Source: Escherichia albertii NBRC 107761 = DSM 17582 (GTDB taxonomy: Bacteria; Pseudomonadota; Gammaproteobacteria; Enterobacterales; Enterobacteriaceae). From it: 58,799 nt of DNA. The DNA lies in NCBI RefSeq assembly GCF_000759775.1, contig NZ_BBMY01000015.1:1-58799 (forward strand), written 5' to 3'. Under the pieces are notes generated by a model. It was not told the origin of the DNA and did no database searches. It worked only from the letters and a program-made list of their open reading frames with translations. Position 1 is the first letter of the stretch, and each line of letters opens with the position of its first letter. A program made the translations under genes and the position numbers. Below are positions 21,495 to 31,681 of this stretch, one piece after another.

Positions 21495-23255
21495 ATGATT
21501 TTTACACTCCGTCCATACCAGCAAGAAGCCGTGGATGCCACGCTCAACCATTTTCGTCGCCATAAAACCCCTGCCGTTATCGTACTGCCCACTGGCGCAG
21601 GTAAAAGTCTGGTGATAGCGGAACTGGCGCGGCTGGCGCGTGGTCGCGTGCTGGTGTTAGCGCACGTTAAAGAACTGGTGGCGCAAAACCATGCAAAGTA
21701 TCAGGCGCTGGGGCTGAAAGCTGATATTTTTGCTGCCGGACTGAAGCGCAAAGAGAGCCACGGTAAAGTAGTGTTCGGCAGCGTGCAATCGGTCGCGCGC
21801 AATCTTGACGCCTTTCAGGGGGAATTTTCGCTGTTGATTGTCGATGAGTGCCACCGTATAGGCGACGACGAAGAGAGCCAGTATCAGCAAATCCTCACTC
21901 ACCTGACGAAAGTAACCCCCCACTTACGCTTGCTGGGGCTGACTGCCACGCCCTTTCGCCTGGGTAAAGGCTGGATCTATCAGTTCCATTATCACGGCAT
22001 GGTACGCGGCGACGAGAAGGCCCTTTTCCGTGACTGCATTTATGAACTGCCGCTGCGCTATATGATTAAACACGGCTATCTGACGCCGCCAGAACGACTG
22101 GATATGCCGGTCGTGCAGTACGATTTCAGTCGCCTGCAGGCACAGAGTAACGGGCTGTTCAGCGAAGCCGATCTCAACCGCGAGTTGAAAAAACAACAAC
22201 GTATTACACCACACATTATCAGCCAGATTATGGAGTTCGCCGCAACGCGCAAAGGGGTGATGATTTTCGCCGCGACGGTTGAACACGCAAAAGAGATTGT
22301 CGGTTTGCTCCCCGCCGAGGATGCTGCACTCATTACCGGTGACACGCCCGGCGCTGAACGTGACGTATTAATTGAAGATTTTAAAGCCCAACGTTTTCGT
22401 TATCTGGTCAACGTTGCAGTACTCACCACCGGATTTGACGCGCCGCACGTCGATCTTATTGCGATTCTGCGTCCCACCGAATCAGTGAGTCTTTACCAAC
22501 AAATTGTTGGTCGCGGCCTGCGCCTGGCGCCCGGTAAAACAGATTGTTTAATTCTTGATTATGCGGGTAATCCTCATGACCTCTATGCGCCGGAAGTCGG
22601 TACACCAAAAGGCAAAAGTGACAACGTTCCGGTGCAGGTTTTCTGCCCAGCCTGTGGTTTCGCCAACACTTTCTGGGGAAAAACCACCGCCGACGGCACG
22701 TTAATTGAACACTTTGGTCGCCGCTGTCAGGGATGGTTTGAAGATGACGATGGCCATCGCGAACAGTGTGACTTCCGTTTCCGTTTTAAAAATTGTCCGC
22801 AATGTAACGCAAAAAATGACATTGCCGCCCGCCGCTGCCGCGAGTGCGACACGGTATTGGTGGACCCGGATGATATGTTAAAAGCAGCGCTACGTCTGAA
22901 AGACGCTCTGGTGCTGCGTTGTAGCGGAATGACGATGCAACACGGTCATGACGAGAAAGGCGAATGGCTGAAAATAACCTATTACGATGAAGACGGCGCC
23001 AACGTGAGTGAGCGCTTCCGTCTACAAAAGCCCGCCCAGCGCACAGCTTTCGAGCAACTATTTATCCGCCCGCATACCCGTACGCCCGGCATTCCTCTGC
23101 GCTGGATCACCGCTGCCGATATCCTCGCCCAACAAGCGTTGCTGCGCCATCCAGATTTCGTCGTCGCACGAATGAAAGGCCAATACTGGCAGGTACGTGA
23201 AAAAGTGTTCGATTATGAAGGTCGTTATCGCCGGGCGCATGAATTACGCGGTTAA
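21495..23255 (+). CDS. radD: RadD, SF2 helicase-like DNA repair protein
   Basis: Accessory factor of RecA-dependent recombination and repair of stalled forks (YejH). The 586 aa include Walker A LPTGAGKS (about 32-39), a DECH box (about 117-120), and helicase motifs III (LTATPFR) and VI (QQIVGRGLR). The C-terminal half has zinc-finger cysteines (CPACGF and CPQCNAKND...CREC, about 386-450). Length and motifs are complete. Confidence 0.96.
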   Translation: MIFTLRPYQQEAVDATLNHFRRHKTPAVIVLPTGAGKSLVIAELARLARGRVLVLAHVKELVAQNHAKYQALGLKADIFAAGLKRKESHGKVVFGSVQSVARNLDAFQGEFSLLIVDECHRIGDDEESQYQQILTHLTKVTPHLRLLGLTATPFRLGKGWIYQFHYHGMVRGDEKALFRDCIYELPLRYMIKHGYLTPPERLDMPVVQYDFSRLQAQSNGLFSEADLNRELKKQQRITPHIISQIMEFAATRKGVMIFAATVEHAKEIVGLLPAEDAALITGDTPGAERDVLIEDFKAQRFRYLVNVAVLTTGFDAPHVDLIAILRPTESVSLYQQIVGRGLRLAPGKTDCLILDYAGNPHDLYAPEVGTPKGKSDNVPVQVFCPACGFANTFWGKTTADGTLIEHFGRRCQGWFEDDDGHREQCDFRFRFKNCPQCNAKNDIAARRCRECDTVLVDPDDMLKAALRLKDALVLRCSGMTMQHGHDEKGEWLKITYYDEDGANVSERFRLQKPAQRTAFEQLFIRPHTRTPGIPLRWITAADILAQQALLRHPDFVVARMKGQYWQVREKVFDYEGRYRRAHELRG

Positions 23256-23271
23256 AGGTAGTTTTGATTGA

Positions 23272-23664
<393 letters not shown>

Positions 23665-23686
23665 TCGCTGAATAAGTCAGACAAAA

Positions 23687-23718
23687 GAAAACGGCCTTTA
23701 CGGGCCGTTTTCTTTTTT
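23687..23718. terminator. Bidirectional terminator between rplY and the accessory cytochrome locus
   Basis: The GC-rich stem AAACGGCC with GGCCGTTT is followed by TTC plus T6 on the plus strand, and by CTTTTG on the minus strand. It therefore can serve both rplY and the convergent cytochrome gene. Confidence 0.85.
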
Positions 23719-23740
23719 ATCGACGAACAAAAACCAGTAA

Positions 23741-24151
23741 CTACTTAATCTTTACATCAAACTGGTGACAGTTGTTGCAATATAGCGGTTGCGGTTCCTT
23801 TTCATGCGAAGTATGGCATACCGTGCAGCGAATTTCCCCGCCATGAGAATCATGGAATGATGCGACACGCGTCTTACCCGATTCTGGATACTCTTTCAAT
23901 ACTGGATTGCCCTCAGCATCTTTCTTACCATGATAATAACGCTCGCCAGGAGCATGGCAACTGACACACGTCGGCGTCATATTCTTGTTGGCATTGATAT
24001 CATCGACATGACAGTTATTGCACTCAAGCCCTATCGTTTTATGCATCTTCATGCCGACAATTTCCTGAGCGCTGACAGAAGCCATGCCGATAAAACTACA
24101 CAGTACACAAGCCAGAATGGCTGTGACAACGCTCTTCAATAATTTGCTCAT
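23741..24151 (-). CDS. Periplasmic small tetraheme cytochrome c
   Basis: A 136-aa secreted electron carrier. A Sec signal peptide covers about 1-28 (cut after SVSA). Four CxxCH heme c motifs follow: CNNCH, CVSCH, CTVCH and CNNCH near the C terminus. Size and heme spacing resemble the N-terminal heme domain of Shewanella flavocytochrome c3 and the FccB-type subunit of Wolinella. Its ATG overlaps the stop of the flavoprotein gene by 4 bases, so the two are coupled and probably form one complex, with this subunit passing electrons to FAD. Heme attachment would need the Ccm system encoded at 42-48 kb. Confidence 0.88.
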   Translation of the reverse strand: MSKLLKSVVTAILACVLCSFIGMASVSAQEIVGMKMHKTIGLECNNCHVDDINANKNMTPTCVSCHAPGERYYHGKKDAEGNPVLKEYPESGKTRVASFHDSHGGEIRCTVCHTSHEKEPQPLYCNNCHQFDVKIK

Positions 24152-25788
24152 TTGCCACCTCCTTGTGTCTGCATTCTGGTGCTAATGATGTGCTTCGCGG
24201 CCATACGTCCTGACGTTAAAGCGAAGCCAGATGCCGAACCTTCTAACACCAAATCATAAGAACTGTCATACAGTCCGCCCATATCTTGCCCGACAACATA
24301 CAGACCAGGGATGATCTTCTCATTGGTATCATAGACCTGCAGATCGCTGTTCATTTTCAAACCACCCAGCGTCAGAAAATAAGCCCGAATCCCTTTCACG
24401 GCGTAATACGGCCCTTTGTCCTGGAATTTAAACAAATGCTCTTTCTTGCGTCCCCAGTCAGGATCGAAACCGTCATCGGTATACTTGTTCACTTTGGCAA
24501 TTGTGGCTTTCAAATTATCAGCCGGAACGTTGATCTGTTTCGCCAGATCATCCAGCGTTTCGCCTTTAAACAGCCATCCTTCTTTCATGCCAATCTCAAT
24601 GGCCTGATCCAGCGCCTTCATCGGCTGCCCGGGTAAAACAATGGCATTAAACGGTGTTACGGGCCCTTCGTTAACCATCTTCTGGCGCATCGCGTCATCC
24701 CAGATAGAGTACATAACCCCACCGTTCATGGTGATAGCGTTGTATACGAGAGTAAAACTGGAACCCAGTGACTCATCGAAGAAACGTTCACCTTGTCTGT
24801 TGATCCACAGGAACGGCTGGCTTAACGATGTTCTGGCCTGTTTTTGATAGTCCGCGCCATTAAACTGGCGAATAGGAGGATCTTGATCGACATACGGGCT
24901 GTTACCGGCAATGGTTTGCATTCCAGCAGTGTCAGCGCCAATTTCCTGACCCATTTTAATACCATCACCTTCGCGTCCATCAATCAGTGGTCCACGTAGT
25001 TTTACTGGAACCATGTTTTTCTGATTCACGTCGGTGATGTATTTTTCAATCATGTCACGGTTATTGGCAAAACCACCGGTTGCCACAATAACGCCTTTAC
25101 CATCAGCAATAATTTTTTCGCCCGTAACACTGTTAACCGCTTCAACGCCAACCACTTCGCCGCTTTGTTTATCGCGAATAATCTTCTTAACAGGAGTTTC
25201 GGTATAGATTTGACCACCGCCATCAAGGATCTTCTTGTAAAAGCTTTTGGTCACGGATGCGCCGTTATGCTTATACATATGCCAGGTCCATAATGAATCT
25301 GACTGAGGGTAAATGGTGGTTTTTAGCGTAGTGAATTCGACACCATTGCTGGCAACCCAGTCGATGGTTTCACCTGAGTTTTTCATTAAAGCGTGCAAAG
25401 CACTGGCATTGGCTCGCCAGTGGTGGAAATCGATCGCTTTACCAAAGGCCTGATTCAGCGTGGCGCCTTTCCCCTCTTTTTTCTGCATCAAAGTGCCAAT
25501 GCCTAAACTACCTTCAGGGTAAACACCTGCCCCACCAAGACTGGGCAATTTTTCGAAAATAACAACTTTAGCGCCTCCCTGTACCGCAGTCAGTCCTGCA
25601 GACATACCGGAAAGCCCGCCACCGATTACCACAATATCTGTTTGTATGACCTTCTCACTCACGGGTTCAACGGATGGATTTGACAGATTGATATGCGGGA
25701 TCTTATTCATATTTCTGTCAGCATATGCGCTTACCGAAAGCGCCGTTAATATCCCAGCTAATAAGAAACCTCTGTGTAGTTTCCTCAT
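24148..25788 (-). CDS. Secreted FAD-dependent reductase, fumarate-reductase/flavocytochrome c3 family
   Basis: A 546-aa periplasmic flavoprotein. It has a Sec signal peptide (about 1-23, cut after AYA, no twin arginine) and a Rossmann FAD motif VVIGGGLSGMSAG (53-65) with an acidic FEK turn at 78-80. The C-terminal FAD-binding block ends in GSASGFALTSGRMAA (517-531). The fold and length fit the flavin domain of Fcc3, UrdA and methacrylate reductases. The heme domain is encoded separately by the next gene. The four residues that bind and protonate fumarate in Fcc3 appear substituted here (Ile293, Ser343 region, Leu472, Val514), so the substrate is probably not fumarate. No acceptor can be named from sequence. 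Confidence 0.87.
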   Translation of the reverse strand: MRKLHRGFLLAGILTALSVSAYADRNMNKIPHINLSNPSVEPVSEKVIQTDIVVIGGGLSGMSAGLTAVQGGAKVVIFEKLPSLGGAGVYPEGSLGIGTLMQKKEGKGATLNQAFGKAIDFHHWRANASALHALMKNSGETIDWVASNGVEFTTLKTTIYPQSDSLWTWHMYKHNGASVTKSFYKKILDGGGQIYTETPVKKIIRDKQSGEVVGVEAVNSVTGEKIIADGKGVIVATGGFANNRDMIEKYITDVNQKNMVPVKLRGPLIDGREGDGIKMGQEIGADTAGMQTIAGNSPYVDQDPPIRQFNGADYQKQARTSLSQPFLWINRQGERFFDESLGSSFTLVYNAITMNGGVMYSIWDDAMRQKMVNEGPVTPFNAIVLPGQPMKALDQAIEIGMKEGWLFKGETLDDLAKQINVPADNLKATIAKVNKYTDDGFDPDWGRKKEHLFKFQDKGPYYAVKGIRAYFLTLGGLKMNSDLQVYDTNEKIIPGLYVVGQDMGGLYDSSYDLVLEGSASGFALTSGRMAAKHIISTRMQTQGGGK

Positions 25789-25880
25789 AACGCGGTCCTT
25801 TTATGTGAAAATTAAAAACAAAATGAAACCCTTCTTATTTTTATACGAAACCAGAAACCCATTACGTTACTTATTCATAA

Positions 25881-26465
25881 CTAGTGAGCCGCAACCGAAA
25901 CAGCAGGCAATTTATGTGCAATACCGGCATGGCAATCAATACAGGTTTTCCCCTCTTTAAGAGAAGCTTCATGAAATGGCGCCATAAACTTTTTCTGTAG
26001 TTTTGAAATATCGTGACAGTTTCTACACTCCTGGGCATTATTTTCTCTCATTCTTGCCCATTCAGCTTTTGCCATTTCGCCACGGTGTGACTCAAATTTT
26101 TCAGGTGTATCAATTACGCCTGTCATATGGCCCCAAACCTCTTTAATCGCATGGGCTTTTCTGATCATCTTAGGAACAAACTCATCAGGGATGTGGCAAT
26201 CAGCGCAAGCCACCTTCACACCGGTACGATTACTGCCATGAATAGATTTTTGAAAGCTGTCAGTGACGATGTTATCTTTCATTTCATGACAGCTCAGACA
26301 AAAACTATCCGTGCTGGTGTTGTGAATAACTGTATTTATGCCAACAAATAAACAGCCACCAAGAATAATAAAAACAAAAATCAAACATACCATTAGCTTT
26401 CGGGTTAAAGAGAAAGCTTTTTTTGGCCGACAGCCGTTTTCACCTTCAGGATTTTCTTGCTCCAT
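25881..26465 (-). CDS. NapC/NirT-family membrane tetraheme quinol dehydrogenase
   Basis: A membrane-anchored cytochrome that would take electrons from menaquinol and pass them to the small tetraheme cytochrome. One N-terminal helix (about 22-42) is followed by four CxxCH motifs (CLSCH, CADCH, CRNCH, CIDCH). The segment from ADCHIPDEFVPK to GIAHKLP runs parallel to NapC encoded at 48.6-49.2 kb. I chose the ATG at 26465 (194 aa) because AAGG lies 9 bases upstream; an ATG 7 codons further up at 26486 is possible. It lies 92 bases upstream of the flavoprotein gene on the same strand. Confidence 0.88.
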   Translation of the reverse strand: MEQENPEGENGCRPKKAFSLTRKLMVCLIFVFIILGGCLFVGINTVIHNTSTDSFCLSCHEMKDNIVTDSFQKSIHGSNRTGVKVACADCHIPDEFVPKMIRKAHAIKEVWGHMTGVIDTPEKFESHRGEMAKAEWARMRENNAQECRNCHDISKLQKKFMAPFHEASLKEGKTCIDCHAGIAHKLPAVSVAAH

Positions 26466-26843
26466 GCGGTTAATCCTTAAAATCATTCATATGATTAATA
26501 AAGCAATTCAAATACAACGACAATAATATTGATATTCAAAATGTATTCGCATTTTACATACAAAAATAAATATATATGTATGACACTCAACAAAATCAAT
26601 ATAAATAAATAGAGTGACATTTCCAGTGTTACAGTTCACAAAAATGTCGGAAATTGAAATCAGACGGGTGTCTTATAGAAAAAATAGTGTAAGCGAAAGG
26701 TATTTACGATATCAGTTGGTTTAATAACACAAACAATATATTAGAATGAAAAGCCAATCAGCAAGCCATTCAACTCACTGATTGACGATTATTATAATTT
26801 CCCCGCTACGGTCTCTCCATTGAGAAACGTGAAAGCAGTGGAT
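26466..26843 (-). promoter_or_regulatory. AT-rich leader/promoter region of the accessory reductase locus
   Basis: This 378-base gene-free stretch is much more AT-rich than its flanks. It holds two half-conserved FNR-like elements (TTGAT at 26529-26533 and ATCAA at 26595-26599), each with only one good half-site. A TTATTA-type -10 reads on the minus strand near 26496-26501. Anaerobic control is plausible from the gene content but not proven by these matches. Confidence 0.3.
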
Positions 26844-27851
26844 TTAGTTTCCGCCAGAAGTCCGGCGCTGCAATTGATCACGCAAATTCGGCGGCGTGCC
26901 TTTAATGGTCAACGTATCGGTCGCCGGATCCCAGAAGATGCGTTCACCTAACAGCATCGCATCAAAGTTGATGGTTAAACCACCGCCGCTACCAGCAAAC
27001 TTAGTCAACTGACGCAGCGTGCTACGGTCTGCCGGGAAGCTTTCTTCCAGTTCATACCCTTTTTCAGCCGCAAATTCCGTGAAACTCACTTCACTGACGC
27101 CCGCCAGTTCTTTCGACAGCGACTCCAGCTCGATCTCTTCACCCGCCTGCAATTGCTCATTACAGTAGCTATAAACCTGCTGGCGAACGTTCTGCCGTTC
27201 TGCTTTATCCAGCTGCGCTTCAGCAGTGAAATCATCCACGGCTTGTAACAAGCCACGGTTTTGCGCTTTCGCATTCAACCCTTCGCTGGCGCCGAGAAAA
27301 TCCATAAAGAAATCGGCCACTTTACGCCCCACTCGCCCTTTCAGGAAAGTCAGATAACGAGTCGATTCTGGATTGGTTTCCCACTCAGTTAAATCAATAC
27401 GCGCAACGATATCCGCATGGTTGATATCAAGATAATGAGTTGGGTTGATATCGAGATTTTCGTTAACGCGCATACTGCTCAGGTTGCTCAGTACCGCCAC
27501 CAGCAGATACTCCACTGCCAGATAGCTATAATGACAAAACAGCACGAATCCGCCATCAGCGAAGGGGTATTTTGCTAATTCGTCGCGCAGACGCCCGGTT
27601 GCCGCCCGGCTAAATGCCAGAAAGTCTTCTTTGCCCTGACGCTGCAAACGCAACGTCTGCGCCAGTTCACTCTCTTCGCTGAACAAGCCATAGGCTTTGT
27701 TCTTGGCGCTATAGACCCGATGCAGCTCTGCCACCATCTCAACGACGGTTTCCGTCGGTTCCAACAATGAATCGCGCAACACCAGCTCAAGGTTCTGCTC
27801 ATCACGCTTGATAAGCTGGTGCAGAGCAATCTGGTTGATATCCAGACTCAT
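26844..27851 (-). CDS. yejK: Nucleoid-associated protein YejK
   Basis: Conserved nucleoid-associated protein of 335 aa, matching K-12 YejK (NdpA) over its full length; reported to interact with topoisomerases. AGGAG lies just upstream of the ATG. It is divergent from yejL. In K-12, as I recall, its 3' neighbour is rplY; here the cytochrome/flavoprotein locus sits between them. Confidence 0.95.
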   Translation of the reverse strand: MSLDINQIALHQLIKRDEQNLELVLRDSLLEPTETVVEMVAELHRVYSAKNKAYGLFSEESELAQTLRLQRQGKEDFLAFSRAATGRLRDELAKYPFADGGFVLFCHYSYLAVEYLLVAVLSNLSSMRVNENLDINPTHYLDINHADIVARIDLTEWETNPESTRYLTFLKGRVGRKVADFFMDFLGASEGLNAKAQNRGLLQAVDDFTAEAQLDKAERQNVRQQVYSYCNEQLQAGEEIELESLSKELAGVSEVSFTEFAAEKGYELEESFPADRSTLRQLTKFAGSGGGLTINFDAMLLGERIFWDPATDTLTIKGTPPNLRDQLQRRTSGGN

Positions 27852-28032
27852 GATAAACTCTCCTTTAAGACCGGGCGGTATTCAACCACCACCGGTAAAG
27901 CGACGCAATAAAAGTTGGCGCTCATTTTACAGAAGGTCGCGTAACGAGAATGATTTAAAGCATAAAAAAGCGGAAAAAAAACTGGTGCTACGGTAATATG
28001 TTGCCCTTTCATCAACTAACTGATTTAGATTT

Positions 28033-28260
28033 ATGCCGCAAATTTCCCGCTACAGTGATGAACAGGTTGAACAATTGCTCGCAGAGCTGCTCAACGTACT
28101 GGAAAAACATAAGGCTCCGACCGACCTTTCCCTGATGGTGTTAGGCAACATGGTCACTAACCTTATCAACACCAGCATTGCCCCGGCTCAACGCCAGGCA
28201 ATTGCCAACTCTTTTGCCCGCGCCTTACAGTCCTCTATCAACGAAGACAAAGCGCACTAA
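28033..28260 (+). CDS. yejL: UPF0352 family protein
   Basis: A 75-aa, largely helical, soluble protein matching K-12 YejL; function unknown. It lies 19 bases upstream of yejM on the same strand and is probably cotranscribed with it. Confidence 0.93.
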
Positions 28261-28279
28261 GGGAAACAGATAACAGGTT

Positions 28280-30040
28280 ATGGTAACTCATCGCCAGCGC
28301 TACCGTGAAAAAGTCTCCCAAATGGTTAGTTGGGGGCACTGGTTTGCACTGTTCAATATTCTGCTCTCACTCGTTATTGGCAGCCGTTACCTGTTTATCG
28401 CCGACTGGCCGACAACGCTTGCGGGCCGTATTTATTCCTACGTAAGCATTATCGGCCACTTCAGCTTTTTGGTGTTCGCCACTTACTTGCTGATCCTGTT
28501 CCCTCTAACCTTTATCGTCGGCTCCCAGAGGCTGATGAGGTTTTTGTCCGTCATTCTGGCTACTGCGGGGATGACGCTGTTACTGATTGACAGCGAAGTC
28601 TTTACCCGTTTCCACCTCCATCTTAATCCCATCGTCTGGCAACTGGTCATCAACCCTGACGAAAATGAGATGGCGCGTGACTGGCAGCTGATGTTTATCA
28701 GCGTGCCCATTATTTTATTGATTGAACTGGTCTTTGCGACGTGGAGCTGGCAAAAACTGCGCAGCCTGACACGTCGTCGGCACTTTGCCAGACCGCTGGC
28801 GGCCTTCTTATTTGTCGCATTTATCGCCTCACATATCGTTTATATCTGGGCCGATGCCAACTTCTATCGTCCTATTACTATGCAGCGCGCCAACTTGCCG
28901 CTGTCGTATCCTATGACGGCACGACGTTTCCTTGAGAAACATGGTCTGCTTGATGCGCAGGAATACCAACGTCGGCTAATTGAACAAGGCAATCCCGATG
29001 CGGTTTCGGTTCAGTATCCGTTGAGCGAACTGCGCTACCGCGACATGGGCACTGGGCAAAATGTATTGCTGATCACTGTCGATGGTCTGAATTACTCACG
29101 TTTTGAGAAGCAAATGCCTGCGCTGTCGAATTTTGCCGGACAAAATATCACATTCACGCGCCATATGAGTTCCGGCAACACCACGGATAACGGCATCTTT
29201 GGCCTGTTCTATGGCATCTCGCCAAGCTATATGGACGGCATTCTGTCGACTCGTACGCCTGCAGCGTTGATTACCGCGCTTAACCAGCAAGGCTATCAGC
29301 TTGGGTTATTCTCATCGGATGGCTTTACCAGCCCTCTGTATCGCCAGGCATTGTTATCAGACTTCTCAATGCCGAGCGTGCAGACACAATCTGATGAACA
29401 GACCGCCACACAGTGGATCAACTGGCTGGGTCGTTACGCGCAAGAAGATAATCGCTGGTTCTCGTGGGTTTCGTTCAATGGCACCAATATTGACGACAGC
29501 AATCAGCAAGCATTTGCACAGAAATATAGTCGTGCAGCAGGTAACGTTGACGACCAGATTAACCGTGTGCTTAATGCGCTGCGAGAGTCAGGCAAGCTGG
29601 ACAATACGGTGGTGATAATCACTGCAGGTCGGGGGATTCCGCTGTCCCCGGAAGAAGACACTTTCGACTGGTCCCACGGTCATCTCCAGGTACCATTAGT
29701 CATTCACTGGCCAGGTACGCCGGCACAGCGTATCAATACACTGACCGATCATACCGATCTGATGACCACGCTGATGCAGCGACTGCTGCACGTCAGTACG
29801 CCTGCCAGCGAGTACTCACAAGGTCAGGACTTGTTCAATCCTGAACGCCGTCATTACTGGGTAACCGCTGCGGATAACGATACGCTGGCAATTACCACAC
29901 CAAAAATGACGCTGGTACTGAATAATAACGGTAAATACCGCACTTATAATTTACGTGGTGAACGGGTGAAAGACGAAAAACCACAGTTAAGTTTGTTATT
30001 GCAAGTGCTGACGGATGAGAAACGATTTATCGCTAACTGA
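28280..30040 (+). CDS. yejM: Inner-membrane regulator of LpxC stability (PbgA/LapC)
   Basis: Senses periplasmic lipopolysaccharide and controls FtsH-LapB degradation of LpxC, so it sets lipid A synthesis. The 586 aa comprise five membrane helices in the first about 190 residues, then a periplasmic sulfatase/alkaline-phosphatase-like globular domain (about 250-586). The N-terminal membrane part is the essential one in E. coli. The length equals K-12. Confidence 0.96.
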   Translation: MVTHRQRYREKVSQMVSWGHWFALFNILLSLVIGSRYLFIADWPTTLAGRIYSYVSIIGHFSFLVFATYLLILFPLTFIVGSQRLMRFLSVILATAGMTLLLIDSEVFTRFHLHLNPIVWQLVINPDENEMARDWQLMFISVPIILLIELVFATWSWQKLRSLTRRRHFARPLAAFLFVAFIASHIVYIWADANFYRPITMQRANLPLSYPMTARRFLEKHGLLDAQEYQRRLIEQGNPDAVSVQYPLSELRYRDMGTGQNVLLITVDGLNYSRFEKQMPALSNFAGQNITFTRHMSSGNTTDNGIFGLFYGISPSYMDGILSTRTPAALITALNQQGYQLGLFSSDGFTSPLYRQALLSDFSMPSVQTQSDEQTATQWINWLGRYAQEDNRWFSWVSFNGTNIDDSNQQAFAQKYSRAAGNVDDQINRVLNALRESGKLDNTVVIITAGRGIPLSPEEDTFDWSHGHLQVPLVIHWPGTPAQRINTLTDHTDLMTTLMQRLLHVSTPASEYSQGQDLFNPERRHYWVTAADNDTLAITTPKMTLVLNNNGKYRTYNLRGERVKDEKPQLSLLLQVLTDEKRFIAN

Positions 30041-30072
30041 TTAATTATAAATCAGTTAGCAAAATATCTTAC

Positions 30073-30100
30073 TTGCAATCGGTGTAGAAAGCGGTAGTAT
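30073..30100 (+). promoter_or_regulatory. proL promoter
   Basis: A -35 TTGCAA (30073-30078) and a -10 TAGTAT (30095-30100) are separated by 16 bases. They end 14 bases before the tRNA. Confidence 0.65.
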
Positions 30101-30114
30101 TAGCACCCACAAGT

Positions 30115-30191
30115 CGGCACGTAGCGCAGCCTGGTAGCGCACCGTCATGGGGTGTCGGGGGTCGGAGGTTCAAATCCTCTCGTGCCGACCA
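30115..30191 (+). tRNA. proL: tRNA-Pro (anticodon GGG)
   Basis: A 77-base cloverleaf. The acceptor arms CGGCACG and CGTGCCG pair, the T arm is GGAGG-TTCAAAT-CCTCT, and CCA is encoded. The anticodon loop ATGGGGT places U33 before GGG and G37 after it. The 3' end serves as attachment site of the element that follows. Confidence 0.97.
30177..30186 (+). other. attL core (left copy of 10-base direct repeat)
   Basis: CTCTCGTGCC in the 3' half of proL recurs exactly at 38435-38444. Neighbouring bases are partly similar on both sides. Confidence 0.75.
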
Positions 30192-30221
30192 AATCTACCA
30201 TAGTTAATCATCGTTTTTATG

Positions 30222-30259
30222 AAAAAAGCCCGCTAATTCATTGAATGGCGGGTTTTTTT
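30222..30259 (+). terminator. Terminator just inside the element, now serving proL
   Basis: The stem CCCGC with GCGGG, extended by ATTCA with TGAAT, is followed by seven T. It replaces the native proL terminator now located at 38450. Confidence 0.85.
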
Positions 30260-30312
30260 ATTGTTTTTAATCATCGTTATTCGACGTTAACAGTAGTTTT
30301 CAGACGTTTTTT

Positions 30313-30365
30313 TTAGTTATATGTTTAGTTATACGGGCTGGCGCATAGCTAAATCCGTATAACTA
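30313..30365. repeat. Putative integrase arm-site cluster (left)
   Basis: TTAGTTATATG (30313) and TTAGTTATACG (30325) lie 12 bases apart. An inverted copy, CGTATAACTA, is at 30356-30365. A fourth copy, TTAGTTATACG, lies near the right end at 38351. Position between the att cores and int, and presence at both ends, fit arm-type integrase or excisionase sites. Confidence 0.5.
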
Positions 30366-30397
30366 GAACCTGTTTTTTCCCGTGGATTCAAAAACGT

Positions 30398-31642
30398 ATG
30401 GCAAGAAAGGCAACCCCACTCACCACCACACAGCTCAAAGCAGCTAAACCAGCGGAAAAAGAATACACCTTACAGGATGGCGGCGGGCTTTTTCTCGTTG
30501 TTAAGCCGTCTGGTTCGAAACTATGGCGATTCAATTACTATCGCCCATCGAATAAAAAACGAACAATCATTAGTTTGGGATCGCTTGATGAAGTCTCCCT
30601 AGCTGATGCCAGAAAGCGCCGTAGCGAGTACAGGACGTTAATTGCGGCAGGAACCGACCCGCAGGAATACGAACGGCAAAAACGCGAAGCAGAGGCTCGA
30701 CGACAGGGCAACACGTTCGAAAATGTGGCCGCATCGTGGTACGAAATGAAAAAAAACCAGAATCTCGCCCACAATACGATCAAGGACATCTGGCGCTCGC
30801 TAGAGAAATATGTATTCCCGTATATCGGAAACACACCGATAGATACTCTCACCGCTCGCCGCTTTGTTGAGATACTCACGCCCATCAAGGCACGTGGCAA
30901 TCTGGAAACGCTAAAGCGCGTTTTGCAGCGAATAAACGAGGTTATGGACTACGCCGCCAACAGCGGGATAATTGACATCAATACCGCCGCCAATGTTCGA
31001 AAGGCATTCCCCACCCCGACCAAAAAGCACATGCCAACTATTCGACCAGAACAGCTACCGCAACTTATGAACGATTTAACGATTGCCAGCATAGAACGAC
31101 AGACCAAATTGTTGATTGAGTGGCAGTTGTTAACTGCAACCCGCCCAGCCGAAGCCTCCGCCGCACGGTGGGAAGAAATCAACCTTGAGGCGGCAACCTG
31201 GACGATACCAGCCGGACGCATGAAGATGCGCCGTGATCATGTGATCCCCCTTTGCGCTCAGGCGATGGCAGTGCTTGAAGCCATGAAGCCGATTAGCGCA
31301 CGAAGGGAGCATGTTTTCCCAAGTCTTAAAAATCCAGTGAAACCAATGAGCAGCCAGACAGCAAACGCAGCATTACGGCGAATGGGTTACGCTGGTGTGC
31401 TGGTATCTCATGGACTACGCGCCATATTCAGCACAGCGGCGAACGAAGAAGGATTCGAGCCGGACGTAATCGAGGCCGCACTCGCACACGTGGACACGAA
31501 CGAAGTTAGACGGGCATACAACCGAAGCAACTACCTAGAAAAACGTAAAGTGTTAATGTGCTGGTGGGGTGATTTTGTGGAATCTGCTGCAACCGGAATA
31601 ACCATCGCCAGCGGGCACAGGGGATTACGCGGAATAAAATAA
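30398..31642 (+). CDS. int: P4-type tyrosine recombinase (integrase)
   Basis: Catalyses site-specific integration and excision at the tRNA gene. The 414 aa include the DUF4102-type N-terminal domain (about 1-90), a SAM-like core-binding domain (about 105-190) and the catalytic domain. Visible catalytic residues are Arg in TATRPAE, His and Arg in SHGLRAIF, His in LAHVD and the nucleophile Tyr in VRRAYNRS. It is oriented away from proL, as is usual for P4-like integrases. The family is well conserved, and I see no truncation. Confidence 0.95.
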   Translation: MARKATPLTTTQLKAAKPAEKEYTLQDGGGLFLVVKPSGSKLWRFNYYRPSNKKRTIISLGSLDEVSLADARKRRSEYRTLIAAGTDPQEYERQKREAEARRQGNTFENVAASWYEMKKNQNLAHNTIKDIWRSLEKYVFPYIGNTPIDTLTARRFVEILTPIKARGNLETLKRVLQRINEVMDYAANSGIIDINTAANVRKAFPTPTKKHMPTIRPEQLPQLMNDLTIASIERQTKLLIEWQLLTATRPAEASAARWEEINLEAATWTIPAGRMKMRRDHVIPLCAQAMAVLEAMKPISARREHVFPSLKNPVKPMSSQTANAALRRMGYAGVLVSHGLRAIFSTAANEEGFEPDVIEAALAHVDTNEVRRAYNRSNYLEKRKVLMCWWGDFVESAATGITIASGHRGLRGIK

Positions 31643-31681
31643 AATATTTAAAAATTATTGGTTCCTAATTGACACCAACCA

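Noticed and set aside
26529..26599. FNR sites upstream of the NapC-like gene
   Set aside because: Each candidate has only one well-matched half-site in very AT-rich DNA, so I kept it as a weak note and not a call.
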